Of a DNA stretch of 64,000 nt, positions 8,891 through 17,496 are shown in pieces (within the stretch, counting starts at the first letter, position 1; the number at the start of each line of letters is the position of its first letter). The translations under genes and the position numbers were made by a program. Source of the DNA: Burkholderia cepacia ATCC 25416 (GTDB taxonomy: Bacteria > Pseudomonadota > Gammaproteobacteria > Burkholderiales > Burkholderiaceae); contig NZ_CP012981.1 in the NCBI RefSeq assembly GCF_001411495.1, positions 2,232,001-2,296,000 on the forward strand. The letters run 5' to 3'. The notes below the pieces were generated by a model, which saw nothing but the letters and a program-made list of their open reading frames with translations, searched no databases and was not told the origin of the DNA.

Positions 8891-10954
8891 TCACGAGCAG
8901 AACTTCGCGAGCAGCCCGAGTTGCGCGTTGCGGATCGTCTTGCCGGCGCGGCGCCGGCGGTAGTGGCCGTCGCTGTGCATCTGCCATGCCGACTGATTGT
9001 CGCCGAGGCACACCGACAGCCCTTCGGCCAGCACGCGCCGCTTGAGCTTGCGATCGCGGATCGGGAACGCGACTTCGACGCGGCGGAACAGGTTGCGGTC
9101 CATCCAGTCGGCGCTCGACAGATAGACATCCTCGGCACCGTTCGCGTGGAAATAGTAGATCCGGTGGTGCTCGAGGAAGCGGCCGACGATCGAGCGCACG
9201 GTGATGTTTTCCGACAGCCCCGGCACGCCGGGCTTCAGCGCGCAGACGCCGCGCACGATCAGGTCGACCTTGACGCCGGCCTGCGACGCTTCGTACAGCG
9301 CGGCGATCACCGTCGGTTCCAGCAACGCGTTCATCTTCGCGACGACGCGCGCGCGCTTGCCGGCACGCGCATTGTCGATCTCCGCGCGGATCGAGTCGAT
9401 GATGCGCGGATGCAGCGTGAACGGCGACTGCCACAGCTCGTGCAGCGTGAGTTCGCCGCCGATGCCGGTCAGTTGCTGGAACACGTGATGGACGTCCTCG
9501 CAGATCTTCTGGTCGGCCGTCATCAGCCCGAAGTCGGTGTAGAGGCGTGCCGTCCGCGGATGGTAGTTGCCGGTGCCGAGGTGCACGTAGCGGCGCAGCG
9601 ACGCCTTGCCGCCCTGCACGACGCGCCGCACGATCAGCATCATCTTCGCGTGGCACTTGTGGCCGACCACGCCGTACACGACATGCGCGCCGACGGCCTC
9701 GAGCTGCGACGCCCAGTTGATGTTGGTTTCCTCGTCGAAGCGCGCGAGCAGTTCGACGACGACGGTCACTTCCTTGCCGTTGCGCGCGGCTTCCATCAGC
9801 GCGTCCATCAGCGGCGAATCGGTGCCGGTGCGGTAGATCGTCTGCTTGATCGCGACGACGCTCGGGTCCTTCGCGGCCTGCTGCAGCAGTTCGAGCACCG
9901 GCTGGAAGCTCTCGTACGGGTGGTGCAGCAGGATGTCGCCGTTGTCGATCGCGTCGAACATCGTCGGCGCGTTCGTGATCGCGGCGGGAGTCGATGCGGT
10001 GAACGGCGTGAACTTCAGGTCGGGGCGGTCGACGAGATCGGGAATCTGCATCAGCCGCACGAGGTTCACCGATCCGGCCACGCGATAGCAGTCCTTGTCG
10101 CCGAGCTCGCTTTCGTCGAGCAGGCGTCGCACGATGTGCGGCGGCGTGTCGGCCGACACCTCGAGGCGCACCGCGTTGCCGAGGTGGCGCGCGGGCAGTT
10201 CGCCCTGCAGCGCGACGCGCAGGTTCGTGATCTCGTCTTCGTCGACGAACAGTTCGCTGTTGCGCGTGATACGGAACTGGTTGCAGCTCTTCACGACGAG
10301 TTGCGGGAAGAGTTCGCCGACGAAGCGCTGCATGAACGAGCTCAGCAGCACGAAGCCGTGCTCGAAGCCCGACAGCGCGTGCGGCATGCGTACGACGCGC
10401 GGCAGCGCGCGCGGCGCCTGCACGATGCCCATCACGGCCTGACGGCCGAATGCGTCGCGGCCTTCGAGCTCGACGACGAAGTTCAGGCTCTTGTTCAGCA
10501 CGCGCGGGAACGGGTGGGCGGGATCGAGGCCGATCGGCGTCAGCACGGGCAGCAGCTCGTCGAGGAAGTAGTGCCGCGCCCATTCGAGCTGCTCGTCGTT
10601 CCACGTGTCGCTCGCATGGAAGTAGATGCCTTCCTGCTCGAGCGCGGGCAGCACGGTTTCGTGCAGCATCGTGTACTGTCGATGAACGAGCCGCTGCGCG
10701 CGTTCGACCACGAGATCGTAAGCATGTTGTAACGACATGCCGTCGGGCGTCAGGGCGCCGGGGTTGTCGCGGATCTGCTCCTGAAGGCCGGCCATCCGGA
10801 CTTCGAAGAATTCGTCGAGGTTGCTGCTGGTGATGCAGATGAAACGGAGGCGCTCGAGCAACGGGACTTGCGGATCGGCTGCCTGGGCCAGCACGCGCTC
10901 GTTGAAACCGAGGATGCCGAGTTCACGATTGAGAAGCGGATAACGGACGGACAT
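8891..10954 (-). CDS. ppk: Polyphosphate kinase 1
   Basis: The 687-residue enzyme reversibly polymerises the gamma-phosphate of ATP into polyphosphate. It begins RYPLLNRELGILGFNERVLAQA and contains the PPK1 hallmarks HCHAKMMLIVRR and HLGTGNYHPRTA, which hold the phospho-accepting histidines, and NITVRSIVGRFLEHHR near the C-terminus. The reading frame stays open 66 codons upstream, but the ATG at 10954 gives the family's N-terminus. It is divergent from ppx, the enzyme that degrades polyphosphate, and adjoins the pho genes. A Pho-box-like site lies upstream. Confidence 0.96.
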   Translation of the reverse strand: MSVRYPLLNRELGILGFNERVLAQAADPQVPLLERLRFICITSSNLDEFFEVRMAGLQEQIRDNPGALTPDGMSLQHAYDLVVERAQRLVHRQYTMLHETVLPALEQEGIYFHASDTWNDEQLEWARHYFLDELLPVLTPIGLDPAHPFPRVLNKSLNFVVELEGRDAFGRQAVMGIVQAPRALPRVVRMPHALSGFEHGFVLLSSFMQRFVGELFPQLVVKSCNQFRITRNSELFVDEDEITNLRVALQGELPARHLGNAVRLEVSADTPPHIVRRLLDESELGDKDCYRVAGSVNLVRLMQIPDLVDRPDLKFTPFTASTPAAITNAPTMFDAIDNGDILLHHPYESFQPVLELLQQAAKDPSVVAIKQTIYRTGTDSPLMDALMEAARNGKEVTVVVELLARFDEETNINWASQLEAVGAHVVYGVVGHKCHAKMMLIVRRVVQGGKASLRRYVHLGTGNYHPRTARLYTDFGLMTADQKICEDVHHVFQQLTGIGGELTLHELWQSPFTLHPRIIDSIRAEIDNARAGKRARVVAKMNALLEPTVIAALYEASQAGVKVDLIVRGVCALKPGVPGLSENITVRSIVGRFLEHHRIYYFHANGAEDVYLSSADWMDRNLFRRVEVAFPIRDRKLKRRVLAEGLSVCLGDNQSAWQMHSDGHYRRRRAGKTIRNAQLGLLAKFCS

Positions 10955-11017
10955 CGGCAGAGTAGGGGGGGATTCGGGCGATGATTCGAAAGGACGCTCG
11001 GAAACTCTCACGGTACG

Positions 11018-11035
11018 ATGACGTGCTGATGACAA
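11018..11035 (-). promoter_or_regulatory. Candidate Pho box upstream of ppk
   Basis: Read on the minus strand this is TTGTCAT-CAGC-ACGTCAT, two 7-mers with a 4-base spacer, the PhoB-site layout. It ends 63 bases before the ppk start codon. ppk is a known Pho-regulon member in several proteobacteria. The site fits that, but binding is not shown here. Confidence 0.6.
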
Positions 11036-11231
11036 TGATGTATTTATATCGGGAAATTCTACGCTGTAATCGTTTCGTCCCATAAATGTTTCGACGATAT
11101 GCAAACGAGCAGTATGCATGCCCGTGAAGCGTGGCAACGGCAAGCGTTCCACGCTTAAAATGTCGCCTTTGATTGATCGCCCAAGGCTGTCGCACCGGCC
11201 GCCGCGGGCGAACGCGCACGGAGCCCCTCTG

Positions 11232-12746
11232 ATGGTTACAACCCCCCACTTGCTGGCTGCCGTGGATCTCGGCTCGAACAGCTTCCGGCTGATCGTCGGA
11301 CGCGTCGAGGAAACGCCGGCGGGCAGCCAGATCTATCCCGTCGATGCGCTGCGCGAGCCCGTCCGGCTGGCCGCGGGCCTGTCGAGCGACAAGATGCTCG
11401 ATCGCGCGTCGCAGGAGCGTGGCTGGGAGGCGCTCAAGCGGTTCGGCGAGCGCCTGCGCGATTTCCATCCCGATCATGTGCGCGCGGTGGCCACCAACAC
11501 GCTGCGCGTCGCGAAGAACGCGGGCGAGTTTCTCGGCGAGGCGGAAGCGGCGCTCGGTTTTCCGATCGAAGTGATTGCAGGCCGCGAAGAAGCGCGCCTG
11601 ATCTACGCGGGCGCCGCGCACTCGGTGCCGGCGAGCGCCGGCAAGCGGCTCGTCGTCGACATCGGCGGCGGCTCCACCGAATTCATCATCGGCTCGCACT
11701 ACACGCCGATCGTGATGGAGAGCCTCTACATTGGCTGCGTGAGCCACAGCCGCGCCTTCTTCCCCGCCGGCAACGTCGACGAATACACGATGCGGCAGGC
11801 CGAACTCGCGGCCAAGCGCGAGATCCAGATCATTTCGAGCGAGTACAAGAAGGCCGGCTGGGACCAGGCGATCGGTTCGTCCGGCACCGCGCGTGCGCTC
11901 GCGGAACTCGTCGAGGCGAACGGCTTCAACGATCCGGGCATCACGCACGGCATTTCGCGCGGCGGCCTCGAGCGCCTGAAGCGTGCGCTGATCAAGTCGG
12001 AGAACGTCAACCGGCTGAAGCTGATCGCGCTGAAGCCCGACCGCGTACCGGTGCTCGCGGGCGGCCTCGCGATCATGCTCGCGGTGTTCGAGGAACTCGG
12101 GGTCGACTACGTCGATACGACCGACGGCGCGCTGCGCCTCGGGGTGCTGTACGACCTGCTCGGCCGGACGCAGCACGAGGACATGCGCGCGGTGACCGTC
12201 GAGGGCTTTACGCGCCGCTACGGTGTCGATCGTGCGCAGGCCGAGCGGATCGGCGCGCTGGCGGGGCGTTTCTACGACGAACTCGAGGAAGCCGACGACG
12301 AAGCGCGCGAGGAAGGGCGGATGTTCCTCGGCTGGGCGGCCGCGTTGCACGAGATCGGCCTGTCGATCTCGCACAGCGCGTATCACAAGCATTCGGCCTA
12401 TATCGCGAGCAACGCGGACATGCCGGGTTTTTCGCGCACCGACCAGGCGCGGCTCGCCGCGCTGGTGCTCGGTCATGCGGGCAAGCTCGGCAAGCTGTCG
12501 CAGGCCCGCGAAGTCGAGTGGCCGCTGCTGTTCTGCCTGCGGCTCGCGGCGCTGCTGTGCCGGCGCCGAACCGACGCGGGGCTGCCCGACATTTCCGTTT
12601 CGCAGATGAAGAAGGGCGGGTATGAAGTGCGCCTGCCGAGCGCGTGGGTCGAGCAGAACCCGCTGACCGACTACAGCCTCAGCCAGGAGGCGGCGGAATG
12701 GGAGAAGGTCGGAATCCCGTATCGCGTGGTGTATACGGGCGCGTAA
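11232..12746 (+). CDS. ppx: Exopolyphosphatase (Ppx/GppA family)
   Basis: The 504-residue enzyme releases phosphate from polyphosphate ends. It has the actin-like fold motifs of the family: AVDLGSNSFRLIVGR at the N-terminus, EEARLIYAGA, and the glycine-rich VVDIGGGSTEFI loop; an HD-like helical C-terminal domain follows. An open stretch upstream to 11118 exists, but the ATG at 11232 places the conserved AVDLGSNS segment as usual. It is divergent from ppk with a 277-base shared upstream region and ends at a hairpin. Confidence 0.95.
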   Translation: MVTTPHLLAAVDLGSNSFRLIVGRVEETPAGSQIYPVDALREPVRLAAGLSSDKMLDRASQERGWEALKRFGERLRDFHPDHVRAVATNTLRVAKNAGEFLGEAEAALGFPIEVIAGREEARLIYAGAAHSVPASAGKRLVVDIGGGSTEFIIGSHYTPIVMESLYIGCVSHSRAFFPAGNVDEYTMRQAELAAKREIQIISSEYKKAGWDQAIGSSGTARALAELVEANGFNDPGITHGISRGGLERLKRALIKSENVNRLKLIALKPDRVPVLAGGLAIMLAVFEELGVDYVDTTDGALRLGVLYDLLGRTQHEDMRAVTVEGFTRRYGVDRAQAERIGALAGRFYDELEEADDEAREEGRMFLGWAAALHEIGLSISHSAYHKHSAYIASNADMPGFSRTDQARLAALVLGHAGKLGKLSQAREVEWPLLFCLRLAALLCRRRTDAGLPDISVSQMKKGGYEVRLPSAWVEQNPLTDYSLSQEAAEWEKVGIPYRVVYTGA

Positions 12747-12769
12747 AAGGCCGATAGCGGGGCCGGGAC

Positions 12770-12793
12770 GGGCGGCAGGCTGGCTTGCCGCCC
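12770..12793. terminator. Hairpin between ppx and the convergent hypothetical gene
   Basis: GGGCGGCA at 12770-12777 pairs with TGCCGCCC at 12786-12793 around an 8-base loop, 24 bases after the ppx stop. There is no strong T run, so termination efficiency is uncertain. Confidence 0.45.
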
Positions 12794-12826
12794 TCAGGAT
12801 TGCCGCATGATCGTCCTGACGGTCGC

Positions 12827-13261
12827 TCAGTCCGACGAGCAGACGATCGCGGTCAGGAACGGAAACGCCTGCCTGACGGTCGCGTCGCTGCCGGCCTTGC
12901 GCACGGCTTCCTCCACCGCGCTTTTCGTGCCGCGCACCACGACGCCATAGGCCCAGTCGCCGATCGGCGTGCCGTCGCCGGTGCGGAAGATCGGGTCGTT
13001 CGCCTGGTAGCCGAGCACGACGTAGACGCCGAAGCCGTATGCGGTCAGCGAGTGGCTCGTGCGGAATGCATTGACCGAGTTCGATTCGACGTGCATCGGC
13101 TCCGACTGGATATCGCCGGCTGCGAGCAGCGGCGCGACGAACTTGTGCCCGGTCGAGTGGCAGTCGAGTGCGTCGTCGAGTGCCTTGGCCGATGCGGTGC
13201 CGGCGGTCGCAAGCGCGAGCAGCGATGCGCACAGGGCGGTCTTGAGAATATTGTTTGTCAT
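12827..13261 (-). CDS. Secreted hypothetical protein with signal peptide
   Basis: The 144-residue protein begins with a typical Sec signal (TALCASLLALATAGTASA, cleavage near residue 25). The mature part is small, with two cysteines (DALDCHSTG and the C-terminal IVCSSD) that could form a disulfide in the periplasm. I do not recognise the family. The start at 13261 was chosen because the signal peptide begins there; a start nine codons earlier is possible. It stands alone, convergent with ppx. Confidence 0.75.
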   Translation of the reverse strand: MTNNILKTALCASLLALATAGTASAKALDDALDCHSTGHKFVAPLLAAGDIQSEPMHVESNSVNAFRTSHSLTAYGFGVYVVLGYQANDPIFRTGDGTPIGDWAYGVVVRGTKSAVEEAVRKAGSDATVRQAFPFLTAIVCSSD

Positions 13262-13439
13262 GCGCTGATGCAGGTTGTCCACGCGCATTATCGCGTGTTC
13301 CCGGAAGTGTCGTATCCGGGTTGCGGCGGCTGGGCCGGCCACCTCGTTCGATTCGTGACCTTTGCAAGCGTGACCGACGACGAAAGCGTCCGGACTTGCC
13401 GCGAATGCCCGGGCATCGCATGAATCCGTGCGTCGCCGC

Positions 13440-13877
13440 TCAACGGCTAATCGCGTTCCCGTACCGCCCGGTGAGCACGAACCGGGCGCCGAACAGCGGC
13501 AGGACAAGAAAGCCGATGCCTGCCGGCAATCCCCACAGCACAGCTCCCCATATCGCGAGGAACGTGGCGGCCCGGGCCGTTTCCGCGGGCGCGGCAGGGT
13601 CGTACGCGACCTGCACGACAGTTCCGGGCGGACCGTCCATGCCGCCGTTCTGCACGAACTCGATGCGCTGGCCCTGGGCCGTTTCGAAGCGTATGGTCGG
13701 GTGTCCGCTCGACTTGACGACTACACCGGGTGCACGAGAGGCGTGCGAAAGGAAGACCGTCGTCCGGTAGGCCTGCACGACGCAGAAAGCGAGTACGGCG
13801 GCGCCGATGATCATGGCGATGACGGTCGCGATATTCATCGCCGGTTTTGCCGGGCGATCAGTCGAGGAGGCTGTCAT
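13440..13877 (-). CDS. DUF3592-like membrane protein
   Basis: About 145 residues. A short polar N-terminus is followed by a membrane helix (NIATVIAMIIGAAVLAFCVV), a soluble beta-rich middle containing IRFETAQGQRIEFV and GTVVQVAYDPAAP, and a second C-terminal hydrophobic pair (WGAVLWGLPAGIGFLVLP). This is the layout of DUF3592 proteins, which have no settled function. The exact start is uncertain: 13877 and 13838 are both plausible. The next upstream gene on the same strand ends 40 bases away, so the two may be co-transcribed. Confidence 0.7.
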   Translation of the reverse strand: MTASSTDRPAKPAMNIATVIAMIIGAAVLAFCVVQAYRTTVFLSHASRAPGVVVKSSGHPTIRFETAQGQRIEFVQNGGMDGPPGTVVQVAYDPAAPAETARAATFLAIWGAVLWGLPAGIGFLVLPLFGARFVLTGRYGNAISR

Positions 13878-13917
13878 GCGAGGTCCGGATGGTGTAGGGG
13901 GCGGCAAGTGTGTTCAT

Positions 13918-14241
13918 TCACGCGTCGTACGCATTGCGGAGGTAACCCGAGCTGCCGTCGTCGGTGCCGGTGAGCTGGGCCGAGATCTCCTGTCTCTCGC
14001 GGGACCAGGAGGCCGCCCAGCTGCGGAAGCCGAAGCGGTCGGCGGACGAAGCCCGCTCGTCACCGCCGAAATGGCGCTTGACGAAGGCCGACAACCGCGA
14101 CACGGCTTCGTCGAAAGGTAGATCCGTTTCGAGCATCCACATCTCGTATGTTTTCCGTTCATCCTCGACGAACTCGACAGCCAGATTCCCGATGGTGCCG
14201 AGGCCTTCGGGCAGTTGCAGGGACGACAGGGATGTCGGCAT
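13918..14241 (-). CDS. Hypothetical cytoplasmic protein
   Basis: The 107-residue soluble protein begins MPTSLSSLQLPEGL and is rich in Glu, Asp and aromatic residues (DERKTYEMWMLETDLPFDEAV), with no signal or membrane segment. I do not recognise a family. The frame is open further upstream to 14385, but the ATG at 14241 gives the most protein-like start. It precedes the DUF3592-like gene on the same strand. Confidence 0.55.
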   Translation of the reverse strand: MPTSLSSLQLPEGLGTIGNLAVEFVEDERKTYEMWMLETDLPFDEAVSRLSAFVKRHFGGDERASSADRFGFRSWAASWSRERQEISAQLTGTDDGSSGYLRNAYDA

Positions 14242-14428
14242 GGTCGACGAAACTCCGGTTTGGCATTGGGGCGCCGATAATGGTACCGCTACGGGTTCGA
14301 GTTGGCCCCGTTGAGGCGCCGGTTTGTCCCTGGGAAAAGGTGATTCGTGCGAGCGTACCGAAGTGGATAACCCGCGATGCTGCATCTCAATGAGTCGATT
14401 CGCGACGCAACTGACCGGTAACGGTCGA

Positions 14429-14980
14429 ATGAAAGCGCTCGCCGTCGGTCTTTTATCGATGGCGACAGCGACGTTCGGCGCGACGCCGGGAATCGATGAT
14501 GTCGGCGGCCTGCGTCAGGTGCTTTCCTGCCCGCTGGCGGACGGGAGCCGCATTGCGCTCGACGCCCGCTCGCATGGGTTGGACGGCGATGCACTGTTCG
14601 TGCGGCGGGGGCACAAGACCGGGCGTGCGTTCCTTGACATGCCGGAGGCCGATTTCGTGGGCAGGATTGCGTTGTCGAGGTGCGTCGGCAAGACCCTCGT
14701 CTTCGTACTGAACTACGGATCGCCTTACCTGAAGGGCGTCGCAATCCGGCTGAATCCGGTCACGCATGTCGAAGAGCGGATCTATTTCGCGGAGAAGGCG
14801 CTTCCGCGGTGGCTGTATTCGGGGCGTGGGGAGATGTGGGTGATCATCCCCAACGAAGGCGGCGAGACGGACGGGAAGTATCTGGTTTATCGATATTCCG
14901 GATCGAAAGGGCGACCATCGGAAAGCACGCCTGCCGATCGATTGCCGCTCGCGCCGCGTGATCTCGTGCGGATCGAGTGA
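14429..14980 (+). CDS. Hypothetical exported protein
   Basis: The 183-residue protein has a signal peptide (MKALAVGLLSMATATFGA, cleavage near 18) and a mature domain with two cysteines (VLSCPLADG and LSRCVGKT). The middle is beta-rich and ends in polar repeats of charged residues. Family unknown. An ATG at 14390 would add 13 residues before the signal; I prefer 14429. It is divergent from the hypothetical gene at 13918-14241. Confidence 0.6.
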   Translation: MKALAVGLLSMATATFGATPGIDDVGGLRQVLSCPLADGSRIALDARSHGLDGDALFVRRGHKTGRAFLDMPEADFVGRIALSRCVGKTLVFVLNYGSPYLKGVAIRLNPVTHVEERIYFAEKALPRWLYSGRGEMWVIIPNEGGETDGKYLVYRYSGSKGRPSESTPADRLPLAPRDLVRIE

Positions 14981-15036
14981 CTGCGTGGCGCGAAATGCGG
15001 CGGTTGTCCGGGATATTTCACGGGCCCGAAATGGAA

Positions 15037-15069
15037 AAGGGGTTACAACACTTCGTGTTGTAACCCCTT
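15037..15069 (-). terminator. Terminator of tRNA-Pro
   Basis: A 15-bp stem with a 3-base loop (AAGGGGTTACAACAC paired with its complement) is followed on the minus strand by CCTTTTCCATTT. It lies just after the tRNA-Pro 3' end and fits a Rho-independent terminator. On the plus strand it also sits after the hypothetical gene ending at 14980. Confidence 0.75.
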
Positions 15070-15077
15070 GATTCCGG

Positions 15078-15154
15078 TGGTCGGAGCGAAAGGATTCGAA
15101 CCTTCGACCCTCTGATCCCAAATCAGATGCGCTACCAGGCTGCGCTACGCTCCG
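15078..15154 (-). tRNA. tRNA-Pro (anticodon TGG)
   Basis: The 77-base gene reads on the minus strand from CGGAGCG to CGCTCCG-A-CCA, with the 3' CCA encoded. The D arm is AGCGCAGCCTGGTAGCGC, the anticodon loop TTTGGGA carries TGG, and the T arm contains GGTTCGAATCC. All four stems pair. A terminator follows immediately. Confidence 0.97.
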
Positions 15155-15315
15155 ACGAGCCAAAGATTCTATCTTTGAATGGCTGATCCGGTCAATCCCT
15201 ATATGCGGGTAAATGCCGCGGCGGCGAACGAGCCGCAATTTGCGACAATTCGCACGGTAATCGGCCGGCCCGCACGCATGGGCGCGGGGCCGCTCGCCGA
15301 AGCAAGGAGAACATC

Positions 15316-15777
15316 ATGATGAACCTGATCCTGTGGCGCCACGCCGAAGCCGAAGACTACGCGACGAGCGATCTCGCGCGGCAGTTGACCGTCCGCGGCC
15401 GCAAGGACGCACAGGCGATGGCCAAGTGGCTGCGTGGCCGGCTCGAGACGAACACCGTGATCCTCGCGAGCCCGGCGGCCCGCACCGTGCAGACCGTCGA
15501 GGCGCTGACCGACCAGTACCGGACGGTCGAGGCGCTTGCGCCGGGCGGCAGCGTCGACGACGTGCTGGCGGCGGCCGGCTGGCCGGACGGCATCGCGCCG
15601 ACGGTCGTGATCGTCGGCCACCAGCCGACGCTCGGCAGCGTCGCTGCGCAACTGATCGCCGGCGGCGACGACAGCTGGAGCGTCAAGAAGGGCGGAATCG
15701 TGTGGCTCGCGAGCCGCACGCGCGACGGTAGCCGGCAGGCCGTGCTGCGGGCAGTATTGACGCCCGACCTGGTGTGA
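15316..15777 (+). CDS. sixA: Phosphohistidine phosphatase SixA
   Basis: The 153-residue histidine-phosphatase protein carries the catalytic LILWRHAEAED motif at the N-terminus, a second arginine motif ASPAARTVQTVE, and the conserved VIVGHQPTLG histidine. SixA proteins remove phosphate from histidine phosphotransfer domains or nitrogen-PTS proteins. The length matches the family. A second ATG lies one codon later (15319); an AAGGAG ribosome site precedes both. It is upstream of olsB on the same strand. Confidence 0.9.
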   Translation: MMNLILWRHAEAEDYATSDLARQLTVRGRKDAQAMAKWLRGRLETNTVILASPAARTVQTVEALTDQYRTVEALAPGGSVDDVLAAAGWPDGIAPTVVIVGHQPTLGSVAAQLIAGGDDSWSVKKGGIVWLASRTRDGSRQAVLRAVLTPDLV

Positions 15778-15947
15778 GGCCCGCCTGAAGCGCTTTGAAG
15801 GGTTTCGTCATACGGTTTCGCAAGCTTTCTGCTAAAGTCAATTCGGCGACACGTCATTGAAAGGACACGGTCGTGCCACATAACGGTCACGGCCGATTAC
15901 TACATTGGCGGGCATGTCGTCCTATTCCTTACGATCAGGAAAGCCTA

Positions 15948-16754
15948 ATGCGAGAACTGCCGACGCCTACGCTCCCTTTTGCCTCGCTGCCCCTCGACAC
16001 GTCGCGGCGCCTCCTGCCGCGCGCTGCTGAAACCGTCACATCGGAGTATCGCCTGCGCGCCGCGTGGGCGCGTACGGAAGACGAATTGCGCGAAGCCCAG
16101 CGCCTGCGTTACAGCGTGTTCGCCGAAGAGATGGGCGCGCAGGTCAGCGGCCCCTCCGGTCTCGACGTCGATCCGTTCGATGCGTACTGCGACCACCTGC
16201 TGGTTCGCGATCTCGACACCCTGAAGGTCGTCGGCACGTATCGCGTGCTGCCGCCGCACCAGGCGGCGCGTGTCGGCCGCCTGTACGCCGAAGGCGAATT
16301 CGACCTGTCGCGCCTCACGCACCTGCGCGGCAAGATGGTCGAGGTCGGCCGCTCGTGCGTGCACAGCGACTACCGCAGCGGCGCCGTCATCATGGCGCTG
16401 TGGGGCGGTCTCGGCACGTACATGATGCAGAACGGCTACGAGACGATGCTCGGCTGCGCGAGCGTGTCGATGGCCGACGGCGGTCACTATGCGGCGAACC
16501 TGTACCAGTCGCTGTCGGCAGGTTCGCTGACGGCGCCCGAGTATCGTGCGTTCCCGCATACGGCCCTGCCGGTCGACGAATTGCAGACGGGCACCGTCGT
16601 GGCGCCGCCGCCGCTGATCAAGGGTTACCTGCGTCTCGGCGCGAAGATCTGCGGTGCGCCGGCCTGGGATCCCGACTTCAACTGCGCGGATTTCCTGACG
16701 CTGTTCCGTCTGTCCGACATCAACGCGCGCTACGCCCGCCATTTCCTGGGCTGA
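15948..16754 (+). CDS. olsB: L-ornithine N(alpha)-acyltransferase (OlsB-like)
   Basis: The 268-residue protein is a GNAT-fold acyltransferase of the OlsB type (Acetyltransf_5). It shows LRYSVFAEEMGA, the pattern of acyl-ACP or acyl-homoserine synthases, then CDHLLVRD, GTYRVLPPHQA and VEVGRSCVH. OlsB joins a 3-hydroxyacyl chain to ornithine to make lyso-ornithine lipid, a phosphorus-free membrane lipid abundant in Burkholderia. The partner O-acyltransferase (OlsA) is not beside it. The upstream 170 bases hold the likely promoter; a long hairpin follows. Confidence 0.85.
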   Translation: MRELPTPTLPFASLPLDTSRRLLPRAAETVTSEYRLRAAWARTEDELREAQRLRYSVFAEEMGAQVSGPSGLDVDPFDAYCDHLLVRDLDTLKVVGTYRVLPPHQAARVGRLYAEGEFDLSRLTHLRGKMVEVGRSCVHSDYRSGAVIMALWGGLGTYMMQNGYETMLGCASVSMADGGHYAANLYQSLSAGSLTAPEYRAFPHTALPVDELQTGTVVAPPPLIKGYLRLGAKICGAPAWDPDFNCADFLTLFRLSDINARYARHFLG

Positions 16755-16802
16755 GCCTTCTGAACCTCGTTGCGCCCGCCTGCGGGTTCGGACGCGTGCA
16801 CG

Positions 16803-16842
16803 CGAACGCCGTCGTGCGGCATGAGCCGCGCGACGGCGTTCG
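16803..16842 (+). terminator. Terminator after olsB
   Basis: An 18-bp stem (one T-G pair) around an ATGA loop lies 49 bases after the olsB stop, with a moderately T-rich tail (TCCATTT). It is a good candidate for ending the olsB transcript. The rest of 16755-16963 shows no gene. Confidence 0.6.
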
Positions 16843-16963
16843 TCCATTTGATCAACGTGTGTGAATCGGGCCCCGTTAATTTCGGCGATACGCGATCACC
16901 GCCGTGCCGTGGGACGGCACGTTCGGGAACGGCCCGGGGGAGGGCCGGACGGCAGCGGCGCGC

Positions 16964-17134
16964 TTAGTGCTTGCGCCGCCAGTCGAGCAGGTGGTGTTCG
17001 GCCATCCAGTGATGGATGATCCCTTCGCCGCCATGGCTGCGCTTGTACTCGCGCGACTCGAAGAACGACAGGGCGACGAACACCATCAGGCCGATGAACA
17101 GGCCGATCAGGCCGGCAATTTCCTCAGACGACAT
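16964..17134 (-). CDS. Small single-pass membrane protein
   Basis: The 56-residue protein has one hydrophobic helix (IAGLIGLFIGLMVFVALSFF, residues about 5-25) followed by a basic, His-rich tail (EYKRSHGGEG and HHWMAEHHLLDWRRKH). A strong AAGGAGG ribosome site lies seven bases before the ATG at 17134, which decides this start over an upstream one. The His-rich tail might bind metal, but no function can be named. Confidence 0.7.
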   Translation of the reverse strand: MSSEEIAGLIGLFIGLMVFVALSFFESREYKRSHGGEGIIHHWMAEHHLLDWRRKH

Positions 17135-17270
17135 GGCAGCCTCCTTTCCACGGCACAGCGCCATGCGTACATAGTAGGACATGCGCGGCGCGACTCCGAA
17201 GCAGGATTTCCGCTAGACTCGGCGCGGTCCCGGCGTGCGATGGGCACGCCGATTTCCGGAGCCTTACCCG

Positions 17271-17447
17271 ATGACCCGTTTCATGCTGGCCGTGCTGGCC
17301 GCATCTTTTCTCGCTGCCTGTACCAGCGATCCTCATCAGGCCCGTCGCGGCCATCCGCCGGAAGATCCGGCCGACTATCACGGCGTGCCGACCGACATGA
17401 CGCCGCCGACGATGCTCGATGCACCGCCGCCCAAACCGGCGCGGTAA
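17271..17447 (+). CDS. Small lipoprotein
   Basis: The 58-residue protein has a lipoprotein signal (FMLAVLAASFLAACTSD) with the lipobox LAAC, so the mature chain of about 40 residues starts at the cysteine and is anchored in the envelope. The rest is Pro- and Asp-rich and probably disordered. It starts at the second ATG of the frame, where the signal begins. It is convergent with the MATE gene. Function unknown. Confidence 0.7.
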   Translation: MTRFMLAVLAASFLAACTSDPHQARRGHPPEDPADYHGVPTDMTPPTMLDAPPPKPAR

Positions 17448-17496
17448 CGGATGTTTAAGGCCGCTCGGACCCGCTTAGGGCCGGTTCGGCGCGCCA

